Assembly: GCA_024500155.1 (NCBI GenBank)
Contig: CM044880.1
Coordinates: 17,406,379 to 17,470,378 of the forward strand
Direction: 5' to 3'
Length of the DNA: 64,000 nucleotides
Source of the DNA: Chenopodium formosanum
Lineage: Eukaryota > Streptophyta > Magnoliopsida > Caryophyllales > Amaranthaceae
The notes beneath the pieces are model-generated. The model was not told the origin of the DNA. It searched no databases and saw only the letters and a list, made by a program, of their open reading frames with translations. Within the stretch, counting starts at the first letter, position 1; each line of letters opens with the position of its first letter. Shown in pieces: positions 10,845 through 22,468 of the stretch. The translations under genes were made by a program, and so were the position numbers.

Positions 10845-11455
10845 ATGGCCAAAGATGATGATCAACCTTCCACACCTCCTCCTCCTCCCCCTTCAAACGA
10901 CTACCACCCTGCCAATTCCATTAGCAATATCAGGAACGAGGTTCCAGAAATTCTTGACCGTGACAAAGGGAATTATGGCAGTTTAGTTAAACTCTTCGAG
11001 ATTCATTGTCATTCCTGCAATGTTATCGATCATATAGATCCCAAATCACCTCGTCCTACGGACCTTACCTCGGCGCAGTGGAACCGCCTTGACTCAATTG
11101 TGAAAAAGTGGATTTATAATACAATTTCTGCACTTACGAAGCACGGTGCTGTACAAGAACGCTACGGCACAAGAAACTTGGGATAGGCTTGCTAATATAT
11201 TCTAAGATAATGGTGAAATTCGTGCTATTTACCTTGAAAATCAATTTAACAATCTTTTTGTTGAAAATTTTCCGGATGTATCTTCCTACTGCTAGAAATT
11301 TAAGGAATTAAAAGACCAACTAGCTAATGTCGGTCAGCCTATGTCCGAGAGAACTCTGGTTCTACATCTCTGTGCCGGTTTAATCGGCTTCGACTACGAT
11401 GGGGTGGCTCAATCCATCACTCAAATTCGACCTCTTCCCGGGTTTGATGAAGCAC
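10845..11455 (+). pseudogene. Copia element 1 gag, N-terminal part
   Basis: Starts MAKDDDQPSTPPPP at 10845 and runs as a copia gag (UBN2-type) domain. Frame 1 holds to about codon 100 (11140), where a one-base shift moves the reading to a frame giving NATAQETWDRLANIF and later FNNLFVENFPDVSSYC and MSERTLVLHLCAGLIGFDY. That second frame has stops at 11202-11204 (TAA) and 11293-11295 (TAG), both at positions where glutamine is usual. The frame is then cut at 11455 by the nested solo LTR and resumes at 23889. Confidence 0.8.
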
Positions 11456-12084
11456 TGTAGGCGTCGTTCAAATTAAAGTGCGCCTACGTTAGAGCATGTA
11501 TGAATATGCTTGGCACTCATAGGAAGTAGGAATTGACATATTAAGATTAGGGACAAGGAAAGTAGGGATCCGCCAACAAGTTTTAAGGAACTTGTAAACT
11601 GTTCACAGATCATAAAAGGCAACCACGATAAAGGGACAACGATAGGCAACAACGATTCACCCGTGAAGGTTACACCCCATTCATAATCCATGAGATTACT
11701 AACTCCATATGGTTCGGAACCACAAAAGGAGGATCGGGGATGATGGTACGAAGTGAGTCATTGAGTCACATTCGCCCGTATTGGCCTCTACTCGATTCTT
11801 ATAGTGAAAAGTGATTCCTGCAATCTCAAAGATATAAAATCAAAGATTCAATTTGCTCCAAACTATTATTAAGCTAAATTGGTTGAATATTAATGCAACA
11901 CATAATTCTAAAATATCGTGATCACTTGATTAAACAACAAGATTAAAAAGGAACCTAAACCGGTTGTCCAAATTATCTTATTAGGCGTGATTTTCAATTA
12001 CATATTCCCTTTAAACATGCAATATGGTTATCATAACAATAATAGAATCAACATTAATATTGGAAGCAATTCAACAATAATAAT

Positions 12085-14221
12085 TGTAGACACCCATTTA
12101 TGTCTCCCCAAAACCAAACCCAGTGATGAGTACCTTTCACGTCGAATCATAATTGAATAAAGCGAAAGTGTGGAAAGTCTAGTGTTACGGAAAGTTTTAT
12201 TTCTTTTCTCTTCTCTCTGTTTTTGAAAACTTATTTTAAGAAAATAGCCAATCTAGTTTGGTTGGTCCATGATATGGGTCCAATAGTAGTATAGTTGGAT
12301 GGGGCTTGCAAAGACCTTTCCAACGATATATTATAAGCCCAATTCCGATGAATATTGAGGAAGTTATGGCCAATTTACTAATCTGGGCCCGGTTTGAGCT
12401 TTATATACGACCCAATGATCTAGGGGAGGGCCTAATATGATTTATCATTCCTAATGCAATTAGGAATGGTTTTAGTCTTCTAGATTCTTCTATAAGGTTC
12501 TTTTCATTCCTAATTCAATTAGCATTGGTAAATTGACTTTTGTTGACTTTTCAGAGTTTTAATCAAAATCAAATAGCATTTTTGAGGGAATTATATGATT
12601 TTATCCTCCAGTACGGCAAACTTATCAGATTTTCGAAAACGCGTTAAAATCGGGCTTGGCGCCTAACCCCAGGCCTTGGCGCCTGGAACCAGGCCAGGCG
12701 CCTGACGCTAGTGTTAGTGCCTGGCGCCAGTTAGCCAGGGCTGGCGCCAGCTCCATTTCCTATGCGCCTGACTCTGTTTTGTTTAATTTATCTTTTTGGC
12801 TGATTTTCTCTATAAATATTGTATTAAAAACTCCGTTTTCAATCATCAATTCTCACTAATCATTCACCAATTATCATCATCTACATTCAATCATTCACCC
12901 AATTCTCACGATCATTCACCTACAATTAGTTTTAATTAGCATTCTCTTAATCTCCCTCTTTCTCTTTTCTAAACTTGCTTTTCAAATACAAAATTCCGCA
13001 TCCGCAAGACTTAGAAACACCTAGCCATATTCGAAGTTGCCTTCGCCCTAGACGTGAAATGTTTTAATTTCTGAGGGTTTGGTCCAAAATCTCTATTACA
13101 ATTAACTAGACGTGAAATGTTTTAATTTCTGAGGGTTTGGTCCAAAATCTCTATTTCAATTAATAATTTAATTGTTTGTTTATTATTTTCCTTGAAGTTA
13201 CTAACGTGTGTATTTTGTTATTAGAAAGAGGTACAAGGCATCAAAGTAAGTACTTTAATGGTTTTAATTGATATTATGATGTAGAAATCATGTTTAAATT
13301 GTTATTATGATATTCCTAGTATCATGTTTAGGGGAAAGGTTATAATATCAAATATGCTTATTATGATTCCTGCGATGCTTCCTATGTTCTTCCTAATATT
13401 TATGATTGTTAGTATCATGTTAGGGCTAAAGATTTTATTTTTATTGCTTAGTGACATGCTAGGTTTTGTTATTAATCTTGTTAGTATCATGCCTAGGATC
13501 TTGCTGTTATTATTATGCTTTAATATTAATATGAACATGATTATGATTATAATTGTTATAATTTATGATGATTATGAATATTATTATTATTATTTTGATG
13601 ATCATTTATTTTATTTATGATGACTATTTCATTGTTATAATTTTATGATCATGATTATAATTATTATTCATGATATTGATAATTTATTATTATTATGATG
13701 CTTATTTTGTTATTGCTTGATCACGCCTTTATTGCATGTTTAAAGGGAATTGGTACTTGTAATCATGCTTAATAAGATATTTAATAATCTTTTAGGGTTA
13801 ATTATGATTATAATTCAAGCGATCGCCAATAATAGATTTATTTGTGCATTAATATTCAACCAACATAGATAAACAGGTTTAGGTTAATCCTATTGATTGT
13901 ATGTTAAATAAAAAGCGCACATGAATACGATCAGAATAAAGTAGAGGCCTATTATTAGGGCAAGTTCAATCTCTTTTAGGTTGGATTTGTACCTTCATCC
14001 CAGAACCCTTATTTGGTTCAAGACCTCATAGAGTTGACGGTCTCTTGGATCGTTAAGGGATGTAACCTTCACCTCGTGAACGGTTTACAAGTTCCTTAAA
14101 AAACTTGTTGGCGACTCTTTTGCTCTATCTTCTTCCCTTTTGGACGCCACCGTACTTTAGTGTATGATCACAGTGGGGTTCAAGCTAGTGGGATTTAAAG
14201 GCTTGAAATATATTCCCTACA
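12085..14221 (+). repeat. Left LTR of gag-only copy A
   Basis: 2137 bp. It holds a cluster of GGCGCC-type palindromes at about 12650-12760, a likely promoter zone near a TCTATAAATA box at about 12808, and an AT-rich part with repeated TTAGTATCATG motifs (13315-13500). A 58-bp direct duplication (copies starting at 13050 and 13108, AGACGTGAAATG...) is absent from the right LTR. The small open frames inside are not supported as genes. Confidence 0.9.
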
Positions 14222-14226
14222 GTTTT

Positions 14227-14244
14227 TGGCGACTTCACTAGGGA
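14227..14244 (+). other. Primer binding site of gag-only copy A
   Basis: TGGCGACTTCACTAGGGA lies five bases after the LTR. The form TGGCGACTCnnCTGGGGA is the tRNA-Arg-type site used by Tat/Ogre-like gypsy elements; copy B keeps it better (TGGCGACTCTTCTGGGGA). Confidence 0.65.
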
Positions 14245-14331
14245 GGATTTCTATTTTTATTCCTGAATTTGTTTCGGCAATGATTTAGAATGAGTGGATA
14301 AGACTCGAAACGTTTTAAGTATTTCATGTGC

Positions 14332-14740
14332 GTAATTTTGATTAACATTATTGTCATATGCATAAAAAAGATCTCATTGGAAAGACCATCCGTAATGAGT
14401 TAAAAACATAGGATTTTACACGTAGGAAATTTGAGAAATATCTTTCACAACAAGGACTGAAATAACACCGCGCGAAACTGGAAAATTTTATCGAGCACAG
14501 AAAGCTGCTGAGGCATGTGGGAAGTAGCGTCAGGGGCCAGAGCTTGGCGCCAGCATTTTAGTCGTAGCGTCAGACGCCAGTATTGGCGCCAGGCGCTACA
14601 GTTAAAAGCTGGCGCCAGTCTCTGATTGCTGGCACCAATTTCCCCCAATACCGAGCTAGAAATATGCGTTCTAATTTCGACCGGTTTTTCGTATTGTTTG
14701 CTCGATCCTACTTCCTGATTGAATTTTTTCTCACTTTTCT
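14332..14740 (+). other. Near-invariant leader block with GGCGCC palindromes (copy A)
   Basis: This untranslated stretch matches 49622-50030 of copy B with one mismatch that I can find (A versus G at 14633), while the 110 bases before it and the 300 bases after it differ at several percent. The centre (about 14525-14640) contains several TGGCGCCA palindromes that could form stem-loops. Position between primer site and gag is where packaging or dimerisation signals lie in LTR elements; that role is inference. Confidence 0.6.
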
Positions 14741-15905
14741 AAAACCATATGTGTTCTACATATGGACATAACCTTCTGGGAATTCATGCTCCGTCTACCC
14801 GATTGAACGCTCCGTGCAACAAAGGGTACATCCGAGATGTTGAATTCACCAAACCATGGAAGCGAGTTTTTTCTAAAACTCGCGGTGTCCCATCCACTCG
14901 CGCCAACCCTTCACGGTTAGGCTTCCGCGCGGTGCATCCGGACAATTAACCATGGACCCTCTTTGACTAAACCATATCCCGAACTTTAGAAAACTAAAAC
15001 CATGGTTAGGTTGCAAACGAATTGCATCATATTGTGCCTACTTGACTAACTGTGCATTATTGGTTGTGCATATATATTCTATGTTTCTCTTAACCGTTTG
15101 TTGACTTGTGTTGAGACTAAAAAAATTAATGACTTAATAAACTTTGCATATTTAATTTAATAATTAATTCATTTGAGTCAATAAAGTCTAATATTTCAAT
15201 CGGAATTGATCTAGTACGACTTTAGGCATACCCCGATTGACTAATAACACCGAAAACAGTCCCAGACCGAAGCTTTAATATTGGCGCCAAGGTCTGAGTT
15301 GTAGCGCCACACTATGAAGTGTAGCGCTTGACGACAGCTCAGTTGTCTGGCGCCAAGCTCCATGGTGTGACGCCAGTCCTGTCGTTTGGCCGGCAGTTCG
15401 GATTATTGGTCGAGTCATCACCTAGTGTCTAATTAACCAGTTTGCTAATTAATTCGGTTAATTCTCGCTGTCAATAACACCTTGTCGAGTCATTAATCGA
15501 GTCTTAGTCACATAGTCTAGCCACATGGTCATGACACGAGTCTCAACATGTCACCTACATTCACTAGTCTTAGCACACACTTTGAGTATATGTCACCTTA
15601 ACCATGTCTTAGGTTCATGCATGAGTCGGTCTTTCTGTCATTTGAGTTGGGGGTACATTCTATTCCTAATTCTTCATATCCCTCCATCTAAATCTTCTCC
15701 ACATTCTATTCCATCTTTCTTCACTTCCTACATCCATTGCATGTTGAATAAAGTTTGAGTCAAATAATTAACAATAAATATCCCCAAATTCCTTTTCCAC
15801 AGTACTTGGTCAAGGAGAGAAGGGCGATTAATCAAGGACAACCTCTTTATTCAAGTCTCACTTTTTAATAAACCGATTCGTCAAAAGAGGAAGGCTAAGA
15901 AGATA
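14741..15905 (+). other. Untranslated leader of copy A, right part
   Basis: No supported coding sequence. About 15170-15500 is unlike the corresponding part of copy B (50460-50720) although both sides match: copy A has another GGCGCC cluster there (15280-15390), while copy B has unrelated AT-rich sequence. The part from 15500 on (TCTAGCCACATGGTC...) matches copy B again up to the gag start. Confidence 0.6.
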
Positions 15906-17024
15906 ATGGCAACTCAAGAAGAAGTCAATGATCTTAAGAACCAACTGGCTGCCGTGACTGAGACACTGAAGCTTCTCGCACTCAAGATCGATGACCCCGT
16001 GAAGCAACAACAGATGGACCTCATGCAAGAGAGCCTAAGCAAGTTTTCTAGCGATTACAAGTTTCAAGAGCTTACATCACAAGGGGTCTCGGTGGACAAA
16101 GATCTTCTTCCGCAGAAGTTCAATGCCAACAACATCCCAAAATTCAAGGCAACGGATAATCCTTACTTTCATCTTAGAGCTTTTGAAACCATAATGAGTA
16201 TTAAGGGTATCGATAAGAAGGTTTTCCCCTCTCTGTTCTCACTATCTCTTGAAACCGTTTGCCAACAATGGTTCTTCTCCCTTGACAAGGAGAAAACCTC
16301 TACCTGGGAATCGATAGTAAACGCTTTCGTTGATAGGTACAAGTGTAATATTCAAGTTGAAACCGATCATTGACAACTTGAGATGCTAAGACAAAAAGAG
16401 AATGAAGGTTTTACTTATTTCTTTAATAAATGGAGGGAAATTTCCGCCAAGATGATTGAGGTCCCCACCGAAAAGGAGTCTGTGACGATGTTTGTCAAGA
16501 ATCTCCAAGAAAAGTATTCAAAGCACTTAAAATATCAACACAACTTGAATACTTTCAAGCCCGTTTATGACATCGGAATTGAAATCGAAGACGACCTCGC
16601 AAAACAAAAAGCTACTAACAATAGTAACCACGGTGGCTGGAAAGGAAAGAAGAGCGACAATCCTTCTTCTTCCGAAAACGCCCACTCTTGTAATAATGTT
16701 AGTACCTTTGACCATAATGATGTCTTAGCCATGGACAATCAAGGATCTAAAAGGAAACCCAAGCGAGAGTTTACACCAATTGGAATGACCTACGATGCTG
16801 CTTTCGACCGTCTTTACGATCGAGGATTAATCAAACCTATTGGCCCTACCGAGGATCCGACACCAGAAAATCGATCTTCGAGATGGAATCCAAACTCATA
16901 TTGAAAGTACCATCGAGGACGCGGTCATACTACTGATGAATGCTACAGGTTTCAAAACCTCATTCAAGATCTCATAGAGGCAAATAAGATCCCATTGCCT
17001 CTAGCTAGCGAGAAGACTGGATGA
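15906..17024 (+). pseudogene. gag of gag-only copy A, two in-frame stops
   Basis: The frame from ATG 15906 to stop 17022-17024 is 372 codons, the same length as the intact gag of copy B (51156-52274), to which it aligns throughout. The order is an N-terminal coiled-coil-like stretch, a Retrotrans_gag-like core (DNPYFHLRAFETIMSIKG, then FFSLDKEKTSTWESIVNAF), an acidic/basic linker and a C-terminal knuckle. Stops are TGA at 16371-16373, where copy B has Arg, and TGA at 16902-16904, which removes the first Cys of the knuckle (copy B EHCKYH). The remainder reads KYHRGRGHTTDECYRFQNLI. The two breaks make this copy non-functional. Confidence 0.85.
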
Positions 17025-17241
17025 TGTCAGAGAAAACAACACATGACAGAGGCGAGCTTCAACGAAAAAATTTCATGACCTTTTTTTCTATTTCTTTTTC
17101 ATTTTTTCCTTCCCCAATAAGTCTAGCATAGGCACCTTTCTTTTCCCTTAGATTATTTTTGTAGATTCTTTATTTCTTTTCCTTTAATAAAGTGAGCATT
17201 TATTTCCTTATATATGATCATTTCATTACATTGCATTTAAA

Positions 17242-17284
<43 letters not shown>

Positions 17285-19010
17285 ATGTCGAATTAAGCAC
17301 AAGGTATACCAATGATTTAAGGCACCCCTTGTAGCCACATCATATTACCTTTCACCCTTCAATTATACATCCTTTCTTCATAAACCACTTTGAGCCTCGT
17401 CTAACGATAGACCTTTCTTTTTTCAACCTACATCTACCTAACCTTGGGATGGGATGGTGTGTAACTTATGCAATTCTAAAAAAGAACAAAAGCTTGAGTG
17501 ATTCAAAAGGCTAAAATAGCAAAGAATAAGTAAAAGCAAAAAATAAATAAAAGTGTACAAAAGGGAAAGTGTTCCAATGTCTTTGATATGAACACGTCTC
17601 AGATTGCGTCTCATATCGAGTGCTCGGTACCGTGCCTGAGAAACATGAATGTCAAGTGAGTGATAAACTGCATGATCGGGATTGCCCACACTTGCAAAAA
17701 TTAAATAAATGCTAAAGCAAAACAAAAAAGAGAGCTAAACAAGAGTAGAAAACCTCAAGCATAAAAATACAAAGATTCAAAAGCAAGGTTGCACACCTTG
17801 AGGGCTTATCTAGGGTCTTGAGCCTTTATCCCCTTCTTCTTTACCTTTAGCCTAACCACGTTACTACCCTTAAAAAGACCTTTTTGAGGTATACACACTT
17901 GTGCGAGGTTCGGCTAGAGCTACGTTCGACCTGATTCCTAACAGATACGTAGGCAACCTCACATCGAGGTGCGGCCGTAATAAACATGCATTCATATTCA
18001 CATTCACACACTTACACCATGATCATATCAAGGGATCTCCAATGATCATTCCTATTCACTTAGAGCTAGACTTGGGGGCTTGATCCCTACATCATTAGCT
18101 TACCTAGCCTAAGAGTCACCATCATTTGGCTCTTTTCAATATATTTTCTCCACACACTTAGCTCTTGTGGCCTAGCTTTAGTGTCACTATCACACACATC
18201 ACACATACATGACCAAATATACTTCCCTTAGGAACCCTTTGTCATGGAATCTTAACACAACGCTGAAGCATGCCTTGTCATATCAACATCACTCATCAAT
18301 CATAATTGTCATTGCATCACGAAGTATGAAGTGCTTAGCCTCCGTGCCTAAGTTACCCTAATGCTTTCATCATTGAGTCAACCATTGAGATAGCCTAGGA
18401 TGGATTAATCCTTGCATTTTGAGAGATAGTATCAAACAACATTTGACTAAGCTCGTTCAACATGCATTTTCAAACTTCGATTCTTTTTCGCCTCTTTCTT
18501 TTTCGGGAGAAAGTCGGTACCCTCCACAAAAATGACGGAAATTTTTTGATTTTTGCATTTTTGAGTCACATTACAATGCACACACGGGTCATGAGTCACA
18601 CGTTTCATTTTACTTCGAGTCGATCACATCGAGTCAAGTTTATACCTTGAGTCGTGTCAAGTCGATGAGTCAAGCAATGCTAAACCTTAGGTCAACCTCA
18701 AGATAATTAAAGAGATTAGAAAATTTCTATAGTCAAAATAAATACAGGTGCAGCAGAACAGGGAAGACCCTACTCCAGCGCCTGGCACCAGAGATATTTT
18801 AGTAGCGACAGAGCTCGAAGCCTCTCAAAAAGGTGATTTCGACTTCATACAACAATTTCGGGTTCCTTGGTACGCCAGTTAGCCCCTATAAGCAATTTGA
18901 CATGATTAAGTAGTCGGTTTGATTACAGTCAAAGTGATCGACCTGACGAAAGATCGTCTCACTTAGCTTAAGCGCCTAAAAAACTGGCTCAATACAATCG
19001 GTTCAAAAGC
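17025..19010 (+). other. Conserved non-coding region after gag, copy A
   Basis: Where pol would be expected there is only non-coding sequence, yet it aligns well with 52275-54053 of copy B over its whole length. It includes a poly(A) run at about 17247-17282, a segment around GCGAGGTTCGGCTAGAGC (17903) with ACAGATACGTAGGCAACCTC (17940) that I associate with spacers in Tat-type gypsy elements, and a GAGTCA-rich segment near 18560-18690. The short open frames here are not conserved as proteins between the copies. Confidence 0.7.
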
Positions 19011-19019
19011 AAGCACTTA

Positions 19020-19790
19020 AACGACAATATTTCTAAATATGGATTGTCGTGCGTTCTTATTAAACGACAAAGTTTTCCAAAAATTGGATTGTCATCCCTA
19101 ACTGACAATATTTCCAAAAATGGATTGTCATGCATCTTTTTCAACGACAATTTTTCTAAGATTGGATTGTCATCTTTGGCAAAGTTTCCAAGCGTGGATT
19201 GTCGTGCTCCTTCTTTGTTTGGCAAGTTTTTCCAAGTTCGGATTGTCATACATTCATAGATCGCTGGCAAGTTTTCCGAGATTGGATTGTCATACACCTA
19301 GTTCCCTATGGCAAAACTTCCCAAAGGATTGTTGTAGGTCTCTATTCATCATAAATTTCGGCAAAAGTTCCTCAACGTGGATTATCTTCAGCAAATGGCA
19401 AATTTTCCCGAAGTGGATTGTCGGTCTACTCTTTTTTGCTAATGTTCCAAGACGCGGATTGTCAATTGTGGCAATATTTCCCCAAAAGGATTGTCGCATA
19501 GCGTTTGGCAAATTTCCAAGGTGGATTGCTTTCAAGAGTTATATTCCAAGAGGTGGATTGTCGATCGTAGCAAAGTTCTTATGAAAGATTGTTACGAAAC
19601 ATTGGCAACTTTTCCCAAAATTGGATTTTGACAAATTTTTCGAGATACGGATTGTCGCTTCATCGTGGCAACATTTCCAAGGATGGATTGTTACGAAGCC
19701 ATTGACAACTTTCCCTAAATCGGATTGTCATACATCATATAAGAGTTGTGTCGGCAATTATTCCCAAAGAAAAGAGGATTGTCATCATAG
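19020..19790 (+). repeat. Tandem array of about 35-45-bp units before the 3' LTR, copy A
   Basis: Roughly 18-20 degenerate units repeat the pair GGATTGTCRT and GGCAAATTTTCCAA at intervals of about 30-50 bases. The open frames on both strands here (for example 19120-19584) are repeat translations. Tandem arrays between coding region and 3' LTR are a known feature of Tat/Ogre-like gypsy elements and a documented source of satellite DNA. A second looser set (GAGGATTGTTTCA..., 19975-20150) follows. Confidence 0.8.
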
Positions 19791-20428
19791 CAAAAGCACC
19801 GACATACTGGTTCGCAAGCAGCAAAGCGCCGACGTACTGGCATAGCAAACATTAAAAAGCAGTGATCTTTTCGAAGACTATCACAGCGGAAAAAGATGCT
19901 CATTGTTCAGAACGTCGAAACAGCAAGGTGGCATTCCCTAGATTGTGGAGAGTGTCACAAACAACTGGAGGTAATTTCGGGCGAAGTTGTCTTCGATCAT
20001 ATTCCCTTAGGCATGAAAGATGGTCATAATGCGGATGAGGATTGTTTCAAGAGAAATAATCTTCGATAATATTCCCTTGGACGCGGAATATTATCAATGC
20101 GGAGGAGGATTGTTTCAGGCGAAGCAATCTTCCAATTTGGAAGCAGTTACAGGCGTAGCGGTTTTCAAGCGGAATGGCATTCTCTAGCTTGCAGGAGGTC
20201 ATCAAAACAACAGAAGTAGCAATAAACAGTTACTTTCAAGAGACGTGTGCTCGACGGTGCAAGATACGCGTTTCTTAACTCTTTTATCTGTTTGACTAAT
20301 GCTAGTTTTGCAGGTATCGGCGTTGCAAGATTGATTTAGAATCGCAGAATGTTCTGAATCATTCTTCGTCCCTATCGCTACTTTGGCTTTCGTTTTTTGA
20401 AACTCGCGTTTCTCCAAACTCAGTCAAA
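19791..20428 (+). other. 3' untranslated region of copy A, right part
   Basis: No coding sequence is supported. It holds repeated GCGCCGACRTACTGG blocks (19796 and 19826) and paired AATATTCCCTTGGAC / AATATTATCAATGCGG segments, so it is also built from decayed short repeats. Confidence 0.5.
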
Positions 20429-20439
20429 GTGGGGGCTTC
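20429..20439 (+). other. Polypurine tract of copy A
   Basis: The run AGTGGGGGC followed by TTC and TGTAGACACC marks the start of the 3' LTR at 20440. The AGTGGGGGC form is typical of Tat-like gypsy elements. Confidence 0.7.
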
Positions 20440-22468
20440 TGTAGACACCCATTTGTGTCTCCCAAAAGCAAACCCAGTGATGAGTACCTTTCACGTCGAA
20501 TCATAATCGAATGAAGCGAAAGTGTGGAAAGTCTAGTCTTGCAAGAAGTTTTATTTCTTTTCTCTTCTCTTTGTTTTTGAAAACTTATTTTAAGAAAATA
20601 GCCAATCCAGTTTGGTTGGTCCATGATATGGGTCCAATAGTAATATAGTTGGATGGGGCTTGCAAAGACCTTTCCAACGATATATTATAAGCCCAATTCC
20701 GATGAATATTGAGGAAGTTATGGCCAATTTACTAAACTGGGCCCGGTTTGAGCTTTATATACGGCCCAATGATCTAGGGGAGGGCCTAATATGATTTATC
20801 ATTCCTAATGCAATTAGGAATGGTTTTAGTCTTCTAGATTCTTCTAGAAGGTTATTTTCATTCTTAATTCAATTAGCATTGATAAATTGACTTTTGTTGA
20901 CTTTTCAGAGTTTTAATCAAAATCAAATAGCATTTTTGAGGGAATTATATGATTTTATCCTCCAGTACGGCAAACTTATCAGATTTTTGAAAACGCGTTA
21001 AAATCAGGCTTGGCGCCTAACCCCAGGCCTGGTGCTAGTGTTGGTGCCTGGCGCCAGCTCTGTTTCCTGTGCGTCTGACTCTGTTTTGTTTAATTTTTCT
21101 TTTTGGCTGATTTTCTCAATAAATATCGTATTAAAAACTCCGTTTTCAATCATCAATTCTCACTAATCATTCACCAATTATCATCATCTACATTCAATTA
21201 TTCACCCAATTCTCACGATCATTCACCTACAATTAGTTTTAATTAGCATTCTCTTAATCTCCCTCTTTCTCTTTTCTAAACTTGCTTTTCAAATACAAAA
21301 TTCCGCATCCGCAAGACTTAGAAACACCTAGCCATATTCGAAGTTGCCTTCGCCCTAGACGTGAAAGGTTTTAATTTCTGAGGGTTTGGTCCCAAATCTC
21401 TATTTCAATTAATAATTTAATTGTTTGTTTATTATTTTCCTTGAAGTTACTAACGTGTGTATTTTGTTATTAGAAAGAGGTACGAGGCATCAAAGTAAGT
21501 ACTTTAATTGTTTTATTGATGTTATGATGTAGAAATCATGTTTATATTGTTATTATGATATTCCTAGTATCATGTTTAGGGGAAAGGTTATAATATCAAA
21601 TATGCTTATTATGATTCCTGCGATGCTTCCTATGTTCTTCCTAATATTTATGATTGTTAGTATCATGTTAGGGCTAAAGATTTGATTTTTATTGCTTAGT
21701 GACATGCTAGGTTTTGTTATTAATCTTGTTAGTATCATGCCTAGGATCTTGCTGTTATTATTATGCTTTAATATTAATATGAACATGATTATAATTATAA
21801 TTGTTATAATTTATGATGATTATGAATATTATTATTATTATTTTGATGATCATTTATTTTATTTATGATGACTATTTCATTGTTATAATTTTATGATCAT
21901 GATTATAATTATTATTCATGATATTGATAATTTATTATTATTATGATGCTTATTTTGTTATTGCTTGATCACGCCTTTATTGCATGTTTAAAGGCAATTG
22001 GTACTTGTAATCACGCTTAATAAGATATTTAATAATCTTGTTAGGGTTAATTATGATTATAATTCAAGTGATCGCCAATAATAGATTATTTGTGCATTAA
22101 TATTCAACCAACATAGATAAACAGGTTTAGGTTAATCCTATTGATTGTATGTTATATAAAAAGCGCACATGAATACGATCAGAATAAAGTAGAGGCCTAT
22201 TATTAGGGCAGGTTCAATCTCTTTTAGGTTGGATTTGTACCTTCATCCCCGAACCCTTATTTGGTTCAAGACCTTATGGAGTTGACGATCTCTTGGATCG
22301 TTAAGGGGTGTAACCTTCACCTCGTGAACGGTTTACAAGTTCCTTAAAAAACTTGTTGGCGACTCTTTTGCTCTATCTTCTTCCCTTTTGGACGCCACCG
22401 TACTTTAGTGTATGATCACAGTGGGGTTCAAGCTAGTGGGATTTAAAGGCTTGAAATTATTCCCTACA
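20440..22468 (+). repeat. Right LTR of gag-only copy A
   Basis: 2029 bp, matching 12085-14221 along its length with scattered substitutions. It is shorter because it lacks the 58-bp duplication and part of the GGCGCC cluster (near 21010-21060). Confidence 0.9.

Larger units (their letters stand above)
12085..22468 (+). mobile_element. Gag-only LTR retrotransposon, copy A (10.4 kb, no pol)
   Basis: LTRs at 12085-14221 and 20440-22468 begin TGTAGACACCCATTTRTGTC and end TTCCCTACA. Flanks are ATAAT (12080-12084) and ATAAC (22469-22473), a 5-bp duplication with one change. A TGGCGAC-type primer site follows the left LTR and a purine tract precedes the right LTR. The only coding region I can recognise in the 6.2 kb interior is gag; no protease, RT, RNase H or integrase motif is visible in any frame. 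It would need an autonomous partner, probably in the Tat/Ogre branch of Ty3/gypsy as judged by primer site, purine tract and knuckle type. Such gag-only elements are known in plants (TR-GAG group), but those described are usually much shorter. Confidence 0.85.

Noticed and set aside
1..11455. Pairing the LTR at 1-1637 with the one at 11456 as one element
   Set aside because: The second has its own AGCAC duplication inside copia 1, and the intervening sequence is Helitrons and a LINE, not retroelement interior.
13305..13620. Hydrophobic frames in LTRs (also at 21553-21786)
   Set aside because: They derive from AT-rich LTR DNA with TTAGTATCATG repeats and are not kept in the copy B LTR.
14445..14648. 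67-residue minus-strand frame identical in copies A and B (49734-49937)
   Set aside because: Identity is explained by the invariant DNA block; no start context, no family, and the sense-strand frame changes at the one mismatch.
19120..19584. 154-residue and antisense frames in the GGATTGTC array
   Set aside because: Both strands are open because of the repeat unit; they lie in the 3' untranslated region of an LTR element.
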